Source: Marine group II euryarchaeote REDSEA-S42_B7
GTDB lineage: Archaea > Thermoplasmatota > Poseidoniia > Poseidoniales > Thalassarchaeaceae
Assembly (NCBI GenBank): GCA_001629255.1
Contig: LURZ01000018.1
Span: 1-33,980 of the forward strand
Direction of reading: 5' to 3'
DNA: 33,980 nt
Shown here: piece by piece, positions 24,640 to 32,267 of the stretch
Numbering within the stretch: position 1 is the first letter of the stretch
Layout of the letters: every line of letters starts with the position of its first letter
Notes under the pieces: model-generated
The model's database searches: none
The model's input: only the letters and a program-made list of their open reading frames with translations
What the model was told of the DNA's origin: nothing
Position numbers and translations under genes: made by a program

Positions 24640-26463
24640 TTATCTGCCCCAGAAGTGGTCATTCTTTCTGTGTATAGACAGTAACTCCTCGTAGACTTCC
24701 TCCTCCACAGGAGTCATCTCCAACTTCCTAAGCTTCCTAGCATGCGATTCCGGAATGTCCACTAGTAGGATATCCCCCTCCTCGATCTGCCTACCGACAG
24801 TAACACCATCTACTGAAATTGCAACTTCTGCACCCTGTCTTGCTTCCTTTAGGCTCTCTTGCCCAGATCTAATTGACTTGATCCTGCCTACTCGATTTCC
24901 GTCTTTCAGCAATCCTTGACCAATGTGGACCCTCCCAGCCAAAACTCTCACTCCTACAACAGCCGGTTTAGAGACTCTGAAAGTGTGGTCTGGTAGGAGC
25001 ATAATCCGTCCGGGATAAACAACGATTTCCCTGCTCTCCTCTTCAAGCTCATTCTTCCTGGCTTCCACCCATTCCTCTCTCTCCTCTAGGATCCGGTAGA
25101 TGATATCCGAGCCTATGTGCTTGACTCCTGCTTCGGAAGAGGAAATCTCATCTTCCGCCTCTTCTAGAATTTCAGTACTGAATGCCATTATTATTCTATG
25201 AAGAGGATCTGAGGACGCCTCTGCACTGCGAACGTCCCTTCTGCTTACTTTACCTATCGAAGCCTCTCGAATGGGAACGCCTACTTCTCGCAGCTCTTTT
25301 GCAAGGGCCTCGAGACCGCCCACTGTATCGGATTTTATGCATACTCCCTCTTCATCGAGCTCAATAGAGAGGTTCGCCTCTTCGTCTGCTGATGCAATGG
25401 CAGCGCTCCGCTCCTCGTCCGAATTCACAACCCGGAGGGTAGTCCCTACCAGGACTCCCTCCAATGATGGCGCACTAATCTTGACACCTGCCGCAGCATA
25501 GGCAGCCTCGGTGTTGTCCCAGCGATCCCCCGCATCTCTCATCTCGCTCATACCTCTAGGAGAGAATAGGCCCTTCACATGGGTGCTTATTCCCCCTCTG
25601 TCGCTTACTAGGACAATCTCATCGCCCTTCCTGATTGACCCTCTGTGCAGAATCAGGTCCAGGGTCTTTCCGAGACCCCTCTCCTCCTTCATCTCTAGAA
25701 CTGTGGCTTCTCCAGATCCATCCACATCTGTCAACTGGTCGGAAAGATATCTTTCTGCAAGCCCTATCACGACCGCCAGAAGATCTTGGATACCCTCTCC
25801 TTCCCTAGCAGATATTGGCACCATGGCTATCTCTTTGGTGAAATCCTTGATCTTCTCATACCTCTCTAGATTGAACCCTTCTTCAGCGAACTGACCGACT
25901 AGTTCCCAGTATCTCTGGTCGAAAAGTCCCAGGGATTCCTTGGACTGTCCTCTCATCGAGATCGCCATGGATCTGCCCTCCTCGGCATGCCATCCGTGGA
26001 TCCTGTCCACCTTGTTCGCAGCAACTACGAAAGGGGTCTTGGATTGCTTGAGAATCCGTAGGGACTCCTTGGTCTGTGGCCTGCATCCCTCCATAATGTC
26101 CACCATCAGAATCGCAATGTCAGCCAGAGACCCTCCTCTTGAGCGGAGGGACGAGAATGAGTGGTGTCCTGGGGTATCGATGAATAGAAGTCCTGGTGAG
26201 TCGAATGTCTTCCCACCGAGAAGGGGGGCGCAAAGCTCGTTCAGAACCTCTGAAGGTACCTCGGTTGCCCCGATATGCTGAGTTATCCCTCCGGCCTCTC
26301 TGTCCATCACAGAAGAACGACTTTGCTCCCCTAGAGACCTAACGTGGTCCAACAGGGATGTCTTGCCATGGTCAACATGGCCTAGGACAGCGACGATGGG
26401 TTGTCTACGTTCCGACATTCCACCCACCTCATGCTCCTTCCCCTTCAGAATTGATTCACTCAT
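24640..26463 (-). CDS. infB: translation initiation factor 5B (aIF5B)
   Basis: The 607-residue GTPase has G1 [13 protein letters not shown] near residue 27, the [14 protein letters not shown] switch, G3 [19 protein letters not shown]4 NKVDRIHGW and SAREGEGI. It continues with the barrel domain ([23 protein letters not shown]), a central domain with [11 protein letters not shown]-type sequence, and a C-terminal barrel ([23 protein letters not shown]). aIF5B promotes subunit joining. The ATG overlaps the TGA of ndk (ATGA), so the two are coupled. The short N terminus and the lack of inteins or extensions are normal for archaea. Confidence 0.96.
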   Translation of the reverse strand: MSESILKGKEHEVGGMSERRQPIVAVLGHVDHGKTSLLDHVRSLGEQSRSSVMDREAGGITQHIGATEVPSEVLNELCAPLLGGKTFDSPGLLFIDTPGHHSFSSLRSRGGSLADIAILMVDIMEGCRPQTKESLRILKQSKTPFVVAANKVDRIHGWHAEEGRSMAISMRGQSKESLGLFDQRYWELVGQFAEEGFNLERYEKIKDFTKEIAMVPISAREGEGIQDLLAVVIGLAERYLSDQLTDVDGSGEATVLEMKEERGLGKTLDLILHRGSIRKGDEIVLVSDRGGISTHVKGLFSPRGMSEMRDAGDRWDNTEAAYAAAGVKISAPSLEGVLVGTTLRVVNSDEERSAAIASADEEANLSIELDEEGVCIKSDTVGGLEALAKELREVGVPIREASIGKVSRRDVRSAEASSDPLHRIIMAFSTEILEEAEDEISSSEAGVKHIGSDIIYRILEEREEWVEARKNELEEESREIVVYPGRIMLLPDHTFRVSKPAVVGVRVLAGRVHIGQGLLKDGNRVGRIKSIRSGQESLKEARQGAEVAISVDGVTVGRQIEEGDILLVDIPESHARKLRKLEMTPVEEEVYEELLSIHRKNDHFWGR

Positions 26464-26915
26464 TCGTAGATGTGCGCCTCTGCGTCACGGGCCCATTCGA
26501 CCAGACCGTCTGGGAACCAAAGCCCCAACTCGAAGGAGGCCGTGTCCTCACCGTCAGAGCCGTGGATAACATTGTGGCCGATATCCATAGCGAAGTCCCC
26601 TCTGATGGTACCAGGAGCGGCAGTTCTACCGTCAGTAGGCCCGATTATGTTTCGAGCCACGCTAATCGCATCGACTCCGGTCCACGCCATAGCCACTACT
26701 GGGCCAGATGTGATGAACTCGATTAGGCCACTGTAGAAGGGCCTCTCGTTGTGAACCTCATAGTGAGCCTCTGCTAGCTCCATAGAGGGGGTCAGTTGCC
26801 TCAGTCCAACTAGTCGTAGACCTTTGGTCTCGAATCTACCCATTATGTCAGCCACCAGGCCCCTTTGAACACCGTCAGGCTTGATCATCACGAAGGTCGT
26901 CTGCATTTCTCCCAT
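26460..26915 (-). CDS. ndk: nucleoside diphosphate kinase
   Basis: The 151-residue protein has the Ndk signature [20 protein letters not shown], the [26 protein letters not shown] segment, and the phosphorylated His in [17 protein letters not shown]. It transfers the terminal phosphate between nucleoside triphosphates and diphosphates. Length is typical. The ATG at 26915 is taken; a second ATG three codons later is equally possible. The stop overlaps the aIF5B start by four bases. In many archaea ndk follows rpl24e; here two opposite-strand genes separate them. Confidence 0.96.
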   Translation of the reverse strand: MGEMQTTFVMIKPDGVQRGLVADIMGRFETKGLRLVGLRQLTPSMELAEAHYEVHNERPFYSGLIEFITSGPVVAMAWTGVDAISVARNIIGPTDGRTAAPGTIRGDFAMDIGHNVIHGSDGEDTASFELGLWFPDGLVEWARDAEAHIYE

Positions 26916-26936
26916 ATTCCGGCCGAAACCCCTCCC

Positions 26937-26947
26937 CTATTTCAACG
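26937..26947 (-). promoter_or_regulatory. TATA-like promoter element for ndk-infB
   Basis: On the minus strand CGTTGAAATAG is centred about 25 bases before the ndk ATG, fitting a leaderless or near-leaderless transcript. It resembles the element before rps8e and is consistent with ndk-infB having its own promoter after separation from the ribosomal genes. Confidence 0.4.
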
Positions 26948-27048
26948 AGAGCAGTATTGGTTGGTAGCAAAAGCAGAACTATCCTTTGCCGTTTTCTGTC
27001 TGATAATCACATGCAATGGTTAATTCACTTACCTTCTTACCGGATATC

Positions 27049-27507
27049 ATGAAAACCCGACTGGCACTACTGATTTCATTTTGCGTGTTTCTTCCAGGAT
27101 GTATGGATGATGTGAATGATGCCGTCAACCCAGAGCAGGAGCTATTCGACGACAACACCTTCGTTAACGAGGATGAACACATCAAGCTGACTTGGACCAT
27201 CGAATCGGTATCCACAATCAGAATAGACCTGGAAAGGCAGGAGGGCCCTAACATCGACCTCTACACGATGACCCAGTTGAATTACGAGAAGTACGAGGAA
27301 TGCGACAGCTTCGTGTATCTCGCCGACCTAAGTGATCCAAACACCGCTGCAGCAAATCTCGAGGCAACTATAGATGCCGGGACCTACATCACGGTTATTG
27401 ACAACACAGACTGCGGAGAAGCTCAACCTCCAGGTCCACAGGGCCCCCTCGGAACGAACGATGCAAACGACAGGGCAAGGGTCGACTACAGGGTTACTGC
27501 ACAATGA
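27049..27507 (+). CDS. small secreted lipoprotein of unknown function
   Basis: From the ATG at 27049 the protein has 152 residues, with a lipoprotein signal peptide (TRLALLISFCVFLPGC, lipobox LPGC). A mature domain of about 130 residues follows, rich in Asp and Asn, with two later cysteines (YEECDSF, DNTDCGEA) that may form a disulfide. The pattern IKLTWTIESVSTIRIDLERQEGPNIDLY resembles a beta-sandwich strand pair. No family is recognised. The longer ORF start at 27016 would put extra residues before the signal peptide. It is one of two plus-strand genes sitting between rpl24e and ndk. Confidence 0.7.
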   Translation: MKTRLALLISFCVFLPGCMDDVNDAVNPEQELFDDNTFVNEDEHIKLTWTIESVSTIRIDLERQEGPNIDLYTMTQLNYEKYEECDSFVYLADLSDPNTAAANLEATIDAGTYITVIDNTDCGEAQPPGPQGPLGTNDANDRARVDYRVTAQ

Positions 27508-27547
27508 CGTAGATATCATTATGATGCCCTTCTAATGTACAAAATTT

Positions 27548-27832
27548 GTGTCTGTGATACTAGATCTAGTTTGCTGCTTGTCCGATTTTCTTTTCTTCGG
27601 TGGCGGTGCAGGTGCATTGTCTTCGAAAAGATCTGACTCGCCTGTCTCCTTCGATAATTCCCAGACTGTGAAACATAGAAGTCAGAAGTGCCAATTCGCT
27701 GCTTGTCGTTCCCTGACGTTTAGAACGACTGATTACTGTTGGAAGCATCAGGATGGAAAGCCCCACGAGTCCGATGGTCCTTGGAAACCGGATTCTGAGG
27801 ATTCTTTCTGGTGGGAGGACAAGGAAGAGTGA
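27548..27832 (+). CDS. small Cys/His protein, possible zinc finger
   Basis: The 94-residue ORF starts with GTG. The first 30 residues are hydrophobic or Gly-rich (VCCLSDFLFFGGGAGALSS), and the true start may lie further in. The C-terminal half holds CQFAACRSLTFRTTDYCWKHQDGKPH, a C-x4-C-x11-C-x2-H spacing that could bind one zinc ion, followed by an acidic, Trp-rich tail (GPWKPDSEDSFWWEDKEE). The family is not recognised. It ends nine bases before the convergent rpl24e stop. Confidence 0.5.
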   Translation: MSVILDLVCCLSDFLFFGGGAGALSSKRSDSPVSFDNSQTVKHRSQKCQFAACRSLTFRTTDYCWKHQDGKPHESDGPWKPDSEDSFWWEDKEE

Positions 27833-27841
27833 CTTACGAGA

Positions 27842-28033
27842 TCACTTTATTCCGCCCTTCTCATAGCGCCGAGTCCATTTGAGCCTCCTTGCATTCCTCT
27901 TGAGCTTGAGCATGTTCTTCCTGGACTTGCTGTCCCTGAACCAGTAGACAGAGCCGTCCCTCTTGACGTACATCATTCCTGTCCCGGGCTCTATCTCCTC
28001 GTTTGTGAAGCTGCAAATTCTCTGCTCTGGCAC
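27842..28033 (-). CDS. rpl24e: 50S ribosomal protein L24e lacking most zinc cysteines
   Basis: The 63-residue protein matches L24e: RICSFTNEEIEPGTGMMYVKRDGSVYWFRDSKSRKNMLKLKRNARRLKWT. Most archaeal L24e proteins carry a CxxC...CxxxC zinc site; here only the first Cys remains, the others being Thr, Arg and Ser positions (FTNEE, FRDSKS). The start is GTG with GAGGTGA immediately upstream, four bases after the rps28e stop. It is co-transcribed with L7Ae and S28e. Confidence 0.93.
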   Translation of the reverse strand: MPEQRICSFTNEEIEPGTGMMYVKRDGSVYWFRDSKSRKNMLKLKRNARRLKWTRRYEKGGIK

Positions 28034-28037
28034 AAAA

Positions 28038-28280
28038 TCACCTCGAACCTATCCTTCGGGCTTCTCTCCCGGTATCTCTGAGCATCAGGATATCTCCGCC
28101 CTCTCCTGTTACTGGATCTGGTCCCCTAACAGGGCCAAGCACATTCCTGGTGATGATTCGACCGACGTCTCGAGGATTGTCAGAATCGAGAACGCGCACC
28201 TTGACTTGCATAGCCTCGCCAGTGAGCCCTGTTCTGCCCACTATCTCAACAACTTCAGCAGGCCATGCCTCTGTTGCCAT
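28038..28280 (-). CDS. rps28e: 30S ribosomal protein S28e
   Basis: The 80-residue protein carries the S28e sequence [38 protein letters not shown] and [14 protein letters not shown]. It is a small OB-fold protein of the small subunit, found in archaea and eukaryotes. The ATG has GGAGGT seven bases upstream. It lies 17 bases downstream of rpl7ae, as in the conserved archaeal order. Confidence 0.96.
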   Translation of the reverse strand: MATEAWPAEVVEIVGRTGLTGEAMQVKVRVLDSDNPRDVGRIITRNVLGPVRGPDPVTGEGGDILMLRDTGREARRIGSR

Positions 28281-28297
28281 ACATCAAACCTCCAAAA

Positions 28298-28678
28298 TCA
28301 CGACGATAGCGTCTCGAAGTGAGACTTGACCTCGTTGAATCGATCCATCCCGTCCTTCTCCACTTGCATCACCGCAATCGCCGCTGTCCTGGTGCCTGTG
28401 CTCATCCCCGCAGCCTCTGCCAGGTATGCCTGGTCCTCCACGTAGATGAAAGGAATCTCCTTCTCTTTGCAAATCATCGGAATATGGGCCAGAAGCTCAC
28501 CTGGGTTGACATTCTCCGCCATCACTACCATCTGCGCCGTTCCTCTCTCTGCAGATTTGGTGACCTCATTGGCACCCTTCTTTAGGCGCCCCTTGCCATC
28601 CTTTCCCAGGCTCTTGACCATCTCGTAAACTTGCTCTTGTACGTCTTGGGGTGTTTCGAAAACAATATGCACACTCAT
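28298..28678 (-). CDS. rpl7ae: 50S ribosomal protein L7Ae
   Basis: From the ATG at 28678 the protein has 126 residues, normal for L7Ae. It shows GRLKKGANEVTKSAERGTAQMVVMAENVNPGELLAHIPMICKEKEIPFIYV, the RNA-binding core that recognises kink-turns in 23S rRNA, box C/D and H/ACA guide RNAs and RNase P RNA. The ORF track adds 28 upstream residues (MITADWMEYAAF...) that do not belong to the family. GAGGAG lies upstream of the chosen ATG. It opens the L7Ae-S28e-L24e unit. Confidence 0.96.
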   Translation of the reverse strand: MSVHIVFETPQDVQEQVYEMVKSLGKDGKGRLKKGANEVTKSAERGTAQMVVMAENVNPGELLAHIPMICKEKEIPFIYVEDQAYLAEAAGMSTGTRTAAIAVMQVEKDGMDRFNEVKSHFETLSS

Positions 28679-28748
28679 TGGAACATCTCCTCGTGTTGGT
28701 AAGCCGCCGCACGGCATGACCGATATAAACGCAGCGTATTCCATCCAG

Positions 28749-29696
28749 TCAGCCGTTATCAAGCGCTCTGCTCATCATGGCACTTAATCCCCTGGCTAAT
28801 GCCGGAGCCGCAGAAACACTAGCCCTTGGATTTGGAAGAGAATCAGTAGTGTATACTCCATCAACGTGATTGGCGAGACGAGATAGTGCCCCGCCTGTGA
28901 ATAGTCCATGAGTACAGGCAGCATGGACCTCAACAGCCCCCTGTCTTCTAAGAGCATCACTGGCCCTACAGATGGTACCACCAGTACTAATCATGTCATC
29001 GACGATGGCTACCACCTTGCCTGAGACATCAAGATCCTTCGGGGTATGCTCTATCGTATGCGCGTCTATCCGCTTCTTTTCCAGGTATGAGAAGTCACAA
29101 CCAATTAACTCAGCAACTTCGGTGGCTCTTGAGATTGCACCCTTGTCTGGGCTCAGAATGAAATCAGGAGACACTTCTCTACGTAGGCTCTCTGCTATCT
29201 CTGGCATAGAACTCACAAACTCAATATCAGCCTCCATGTCTCCAAGTACTTCTGGTGCATGAAGATCCAGAATTACAACGCCATCACATAGTTCCGATAG
29301 CAAATCAGCGACTAGTTTGGCAGAAACTGACTCTCCGAAACCGAACCTCTTGTCCTGCCTAGCGTATCCATAGTACGGAATGGCGAGGAAAATACCCGGA
29401 CCAACATCGTGTGTTTCACCCTCCCAATCTCCCTTCAAACTGGAAAGATCGCCCTTCCTAACATCTCTGAGAGCACCAAGTAAGAACAGAGTTTGCATAA
29501 TGCCTGAATCAGGGAATGTATTTGAAACAAGAACCACACTCTCCGATCTAACTGAATCTATTGATTCGGGAGGAATCCTCACGTAGGCCTCACCATCGGG
29601 GAATCTTCTACTTTCTAGTGCAACATATTGCGTGTCAAGAATAACTGCAAGTCCAGAGGCGATATCTACCCCTGAGGCCCCGCTCAGAACTGGCAT
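28749..29696 (-). CDS. prs: ribose-phosphate pyrophosphokinase (PRPP synthase)
   Basis: The 315-residue enzyme has SRRFPDGEAYVRIP near the N terminus, IPYYGYARQDKRFGFGESVSAK (ATP- and metal-binding region), ILDLHAPE, ILSPDKGAISRATEVA, the FSYLEKKRID flexible-loop residues and the PRPP loop VAIVDDMISTGGTI. It makes PRPP from ribose 5-phosphate and ATP for nucleotide, His and Trp synthesis. The ORF track starts at a TTG (29753) that adds a His/Cys-rich stretch GHQHDKKHHEGPACPC; the ATG at 29696 matches the family start better. It lies upstream of rpl7ae on the same strand and downstream of tRNA-Ile. Confidence 0.94.
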   Translation of the reverse strand: MPVLSGASGVDIASGLAVILDTQYVALESRRFPDGEAYVRIPPESIDSVRSESVVLVSNTFPDSGIMQTLFLLGALRDVRKGDLSSLKGDWEGETHDVGPGIFLAIPYYGYARQDKRFGFGESVSAKLVADLLSELCDGVVILDLHAPEVLGDMEADIEFVSSMPEIAESLRREVSPDFILSPDKGAISRATEVAELIGCDFSYLEKKRIDAHTIEHTPKDLDVSGKVVAIVDDMISTGGTICRASDALRRQGAVEVHAACTHGLFTGGALSRLANHVDGVYTTDSLPNPRASVSAAPALARGLSAMMSRALDNG

Positions 29697-29766
29697 TTGA
29701 ACGCAGGGACAGGCGGGTCCTTCATGATGCTTCTTGTCGTGCTGATGGCCCAATTTTTGTCTTTAT

Positions 29767-29844
29767 TGGTGGGCACGACAGGATTTGAACCTGTGACCTC
29801 CCGGTTATCAGCCGGGTGCTCCAGCCAAACTAAGCTACGCGCCC
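29767..29844 (-). tRNA. tRNA-Ile (anticodon GAT), CCA encoded
   Basis: On the minus strand the cloverleaf is complete: acceptor GGGCGCG/CGTGCCC (one wobble), D arm GCTTAGTTTGGCTGGAGC, anticodon stem CCCGG/CCGGG with loop CTGATAA giving anticodon GAT, variable loop AGGTC, and T arm ACAGG-TTCAAAT-CCTGT. The discriminator is A and CCA is encoded. It decodes AUC and AUU isoleucine codons. No intron is seen. It precedes prs on the same strand. Confidence 0.96.
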
Positions 29845-29896
29845 TTGAGCGTCACGTGCACATGGGATTGTGATTTGAAGGCTACTCAAGGAAAAA

Positions 29897-30484
29897 TCAC
29901 TCTTCCTCGTAATCCTCAAAGTTCAACTTCATGTAACTAGGTAGCGTAATCAGTCTCGAAAAGGTACACTTCAGGATGACTTCATCCAGTCGGGAAGTAG
30001 TCTTTGCCAGTTGTCCGCAGGGTACCGCTATAGTCTCTGGAAGGCCGTGTCTGGCCCTCACCATGAAATGCGGTTTGACTAACAGGCCCTTGTAGGTCCT
30101 CTTGATTTTGATTAACTCAACTACGTTACCAATATCCATTCCATCATTGTCAAGTACGGCCCTGTCGAGAAGCTCATCAGGAGCATACAGATCTTCTTGA
30201 ATTCTGACCGTATTTCTCCATCTTCTCTGTAACTCTCTCATAGACTTTGATAGTTTGATACCGCCATCGGGCCTGATGCTGTGCACCAACTCCTTTGCCA
30301 GTGGTGCCAGATCTGCTGGCTTTCTCATAAATTCACTAGCAACCTCTCCCTCGACCTTAAGTCTCAGAGACTTGACAAACTCATCTCTGGGGTGGAATCT
30401 CTCTCCAACTACCACTCCAACATGCTTGTCTCCAACGTATACGTCTCTGTGTATCATTTCCTGTATTTCGTAATCCTCAACCAT
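29897..30484 (-). CDS. PRC-barrel-like archaeal protein, probably two barrels
   Basis: The 195-residue protein seems to hold two related beta-rich halves. The C-terminal one (AVLDNDGMDIGNVVELIKIKRTYKGLLVKPHF ... IAVPCGQLAKTTSRLDEVIL) has the D-x-D-G-x-x-I-G-x-V start and later strands of a PRC barrel. The N-terminal one (HRDVYVGDKHVGVVVGERFHP) is more diverged. A basic helical middle part (SKSMRELQRRWRNTVRIQ) links them. PRC-barrel proteins in archaea include small partners of the cell-division machinery, but no such role can be shown here. The ATG has GAGGG six bases upstream, inside the palindrome TTCCCTGAGGGAA. Confidence 0.6.
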   Translation of the reverse strand: MVEDYEIQEMIHRDVYVGDKHVGVVVGERFHPRDEFVKSLRLKVEGEVASEFMRKPADLAPLAKELVHSIRPDGGIKLSKSMRELQRRWRNTVRIQEDLYAPDELLDRAVLDNDGMDIGNVVELIKIKRTYKGLLVKPHFMVRARHGLPETIAVPCGQLAKTTSRLDEVILKCTFSRLITLPSYMKLNFEDYEEE

Positions 30485-30488
30485 TGTT

Positions 30489-30501
30489 TTCCCTCAGGGA
30501 A
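30489..30501. repeat. 13-bp palindrome at the PRC-barrel gene start
   Basis: TTCCCTCAGGGAA is a perfect six-base inverted repeat around one central base, five bases upstream of the ATG on the minus strand and covering its Shine-Dalgarno. It could be an operator for a dimeric regulator, or chance. Confidence 0.4.
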
Positions 30502-30550
30502 GGAGCGCATCCCCCTTGCCTCTCCTGAACTCCAGAGGCCGGAGTGGCAC

Positions 30551-30562
30551 TTATAATATTCG
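30551..30562 (-). promoter_or_regulatory. TATA-like box for the PRC-barrel gene
   Basis: On the minus strand GAATATTATAA is a strong TATA-like element about 70 bases before the ATG at 30484. Transcription from it would start near 30530 and leave a leader of about 45 bases. Confidence 0.4.
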
Positions 30563-30572
30563 CAAATCAAGA

Positions 30573-30658
30573 CTGATAATCCAATTGAAAAATTTAGATA
30601 ATAATAAAAAAAGCAATTGAAAAATTAATTTACGTTTGATTTTTTTAGTGATTATCAG
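30573..30658. repeat. AT-rich block with nested inverted and direct repeats
   Basis: The nine-base inverted repeat CTGATAATC / GATTATCAG (30573-30581 and 30650-30658) encloses two copies of CAATTGAAAAATT (30582-30594 and 30614-30626) spaced 32 bases apart, about three helical turns. The block is far richer in A and T than the flanking genes and lies between divergent genes. It may bind a regulator or be an easily melted site; nothing else is seen in this intergenic region apart from the promoters listed. Confidence 0.5.
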
Positions 30659-30679
30659 AAAAGATGGTTAATTCCTTTT

Positions 30680-30688
30680 CCATAAATT
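30680..30688 (+). promoter_or_regulatory. TATA-like box for the class III aminotransferase
   Basis: CATAAATTT lies about 40 bases before the ATG at 30725. With initiation near 30708, a short leader carrying the GGAG site would result. Confidence 0.4.
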
Positions 30689-30713
30689 TCTGATGTCTAA
30701 TCTGAGCAACTTC

Positions 30714-30717
30714 GGAG
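30714..30717 (+). promoter_or_regulatory. Shine-Dalgarno of the class III aminotransferase
   Basis: GGAG ends seven bases before the ATG at 30725 and only four before the TTG at 30722 that opens the ORF. It therefore favours the ATG. Confidence 0.45.
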
Positions 30718-30724
30718 AAGATTG

Positions 30725-32254
30725 ATGTGTGTCCTCTCCTGCCACATAGTGATGGTGGGAAGCCTCCAAGCATTGTACGAAATCCGATCTTCTACGGGTA
30801 AAGCTGAGACAGATGGTCTTCCTGACTCAACAATCTCTGAGTTTCTACAGATTGACCCCTCTCTAAGTAGGGCGATTGAGGAGGCCTCTGTCAATTTTCA
30901 AAGTCTAATCAATGAAATGGGAGAAAATTTACTTTCCATGAACGAGGGCGAATTATCTTCTCTTCTCCAATCGGACTACGTAAATTTCTACTCTGCTCCA
31001 ACAGTTAATCCGTACGTGGCAATATCGGCAAGAGGTCCTTGGATTATTACCTCTCATGGAGCTGTAATTCATGATAATGGAGGATATGGGATGCTCGGGA
31101 TGGGACATGGCCCAGATGACGTGATTCGTTCAATGCAGCAGAATTGGGTCATGGCAAATGTCATGACTCCCTCATTTAGTCAAAAGAGACTTTCTGACAG
31201 ACTCAAGAAGGAAGTTGGCCACACAAGGGGAAATTGTCCGTTTTCCAAGTTCGTCTGTCTGAATAGTGGGTCAGAATCGATGACTATCTCTATGAGAATA
31301 GCGGACGCAAACACCCTCACACTTACTGGGAAGGGAGGGATTCACGAAGGAAAACCAACAAAGATGCTGGCTCTGGTAGAGGCATTCCACGGGAGAACCC
31401 ACAGACCGGCTCAGATTTCTGACTCATGTAGTGGGAAATACGAGAAGAATCTAGCCTCTTTCAGAGAAAGGGATAATGTGATATTCGTGCCTAACAATGA
31501 TTTGGGCTCTCTAAGACAGGCCTTTGAAAGAGCGGAAGAAGAGGGCTTCTTCATCGAACTAATGGCTATGGAGCCAGTGATGGGCGAAGGAAATCCCGGA
31601 CTATGCGTAACTAGAGAGTTCTACGATTTGGCGAGATCTCTATGCACACAACATGGAAGCATGCTCATAGTCGACTCAATTCAAGCGGGATTGAGAGGAC
31701 AAGGATGCTTGAGTATTGTTGATTATGAGGGATTCCAGGACTGTCTTGTACCGGATATGGAGACTTGGTCCAAGGCTCTGAATGCAGGCCAGTACCCACT
31801 ATCTGTTGTGGGGCTCTCGGACAGGGCGGCTGAGTTGTACGTGGTAGGAATCTATGGTAATACAATGACCACGAATCCAAGAGCCTTGGAGACTGCAATT
31901 TCTACTTTAGATAGAGTCACTCCTGAGCTAAGAAAGAACATAAAGGATAGGGGAGACGAATTCGTTTCTAAACTCAGAAATCTATCACAAGAACTACCGG
32001 GGACAATCACTGAAGTTCAGGGGACTGGGCTGTTGCTTTGCGCTGAACTAGATCCGCAGAAGCTTCCAGTAGTCGGTTTTGGCTGTGTAGAGGAATGGTG
32101 TAGGAAGAACGGACTCGGGGTCATTCATGGAGGTCAGAATGCTCTGAGGTTCACTCCTCACTTTGCAATTACAACCGAGGAGATAGATATGATAATTGGA
32201 ATCCTGAGGGACGCCCTCCTTGCATTCACCTCCAAGTCTATTGAGGCAAACTAA
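30725..32254 (+). CDS. class III PLP-dependent aminotransferase
   Basis: The 509-residue protein shows class III features: HDNGGYGMLGMGHGPDDVIRSMQ, the CLNSGSESMTISMRIA phosphate-binding region, EAFHGRTHRP, MAMEPVMGEGNPGLC, LIVDSIQAGLRGQG with the Asp that contacts the pyridine nitrogen, and METWSKALNAGQYPLS with the PLP lysine (about residue 350). The usual DEVQTG is DSIQAG. Family members transaminate omega-amino or alpha-amino groups (ornithine, lysine, beta-alanine, glyoxylate types); the substrate is not decided by the sequence. An N-terminal extension of about 80 residues (TISEFLQIDPSLSRAIEEA) precedes the fold. The SDR-like gene starts 13 bases after the stop. Confidence 0.87.
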   Translation: MCVLSCHIVMVGSLQALYEIRSSTGKAETDGLPDSTISEFLQIDPSLSRAIEEASVNFQSLINEMGENLLSMNEGELSSLLQSDYVNFYSAPTVNPYVAISARGPWIITSHGAVIHDNGGYGMLGMGHGPDDVIRSMQQNWVMANVMTPSFSQKRLSDRLKKEVGHTRGNCPFSKFVCLNSGSESMTISMRIADANTLTLTGKGGIHEGKPTKMLALVEAFHGRTHRPAQISDSCSGKYEKNLASFRERDNVIFVPNNDLGSLRQAFERAEEEGFFIELMAMEPVMGEGNPGLCVTREFYDLARSLCTQHGSMLIVDSIQAGLRGQGCLSIVDYEGFQDCLVPDMETWSKALNAGQYPLSVVGLSDRAAELYVVGIYGNTMTTNPRALETAISTLDRVTPELRKNIKDRGDEFVSKLRNLSQELPGTITEVQGTGLLLCAELDPQKLPVVGFGCVEEWCRKNGLGVIHGGQNALRFTPHFAITTEEIDMIIGILRDALLAFTSKSIEAN

Positions 32255-32267
32255 TTGATGCGTTATC

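Noticed and set aside
29697-29753. His/Cys-rich N-terminal extension of PRPP synthase (GHQHDKKHHEGPACPC) as a metal-binding feature.
   Set aside because: It needs a TTG start and is not part of the family sequence; the ATG at 29696 is the better start.
30485-30724. Replication origin at the AT-rich region.
   Set aside because: No Orc1/Cdc6 gene and no recognisable origin recognition box are visible in the window, so I keep it only as an unexplained repeat region.
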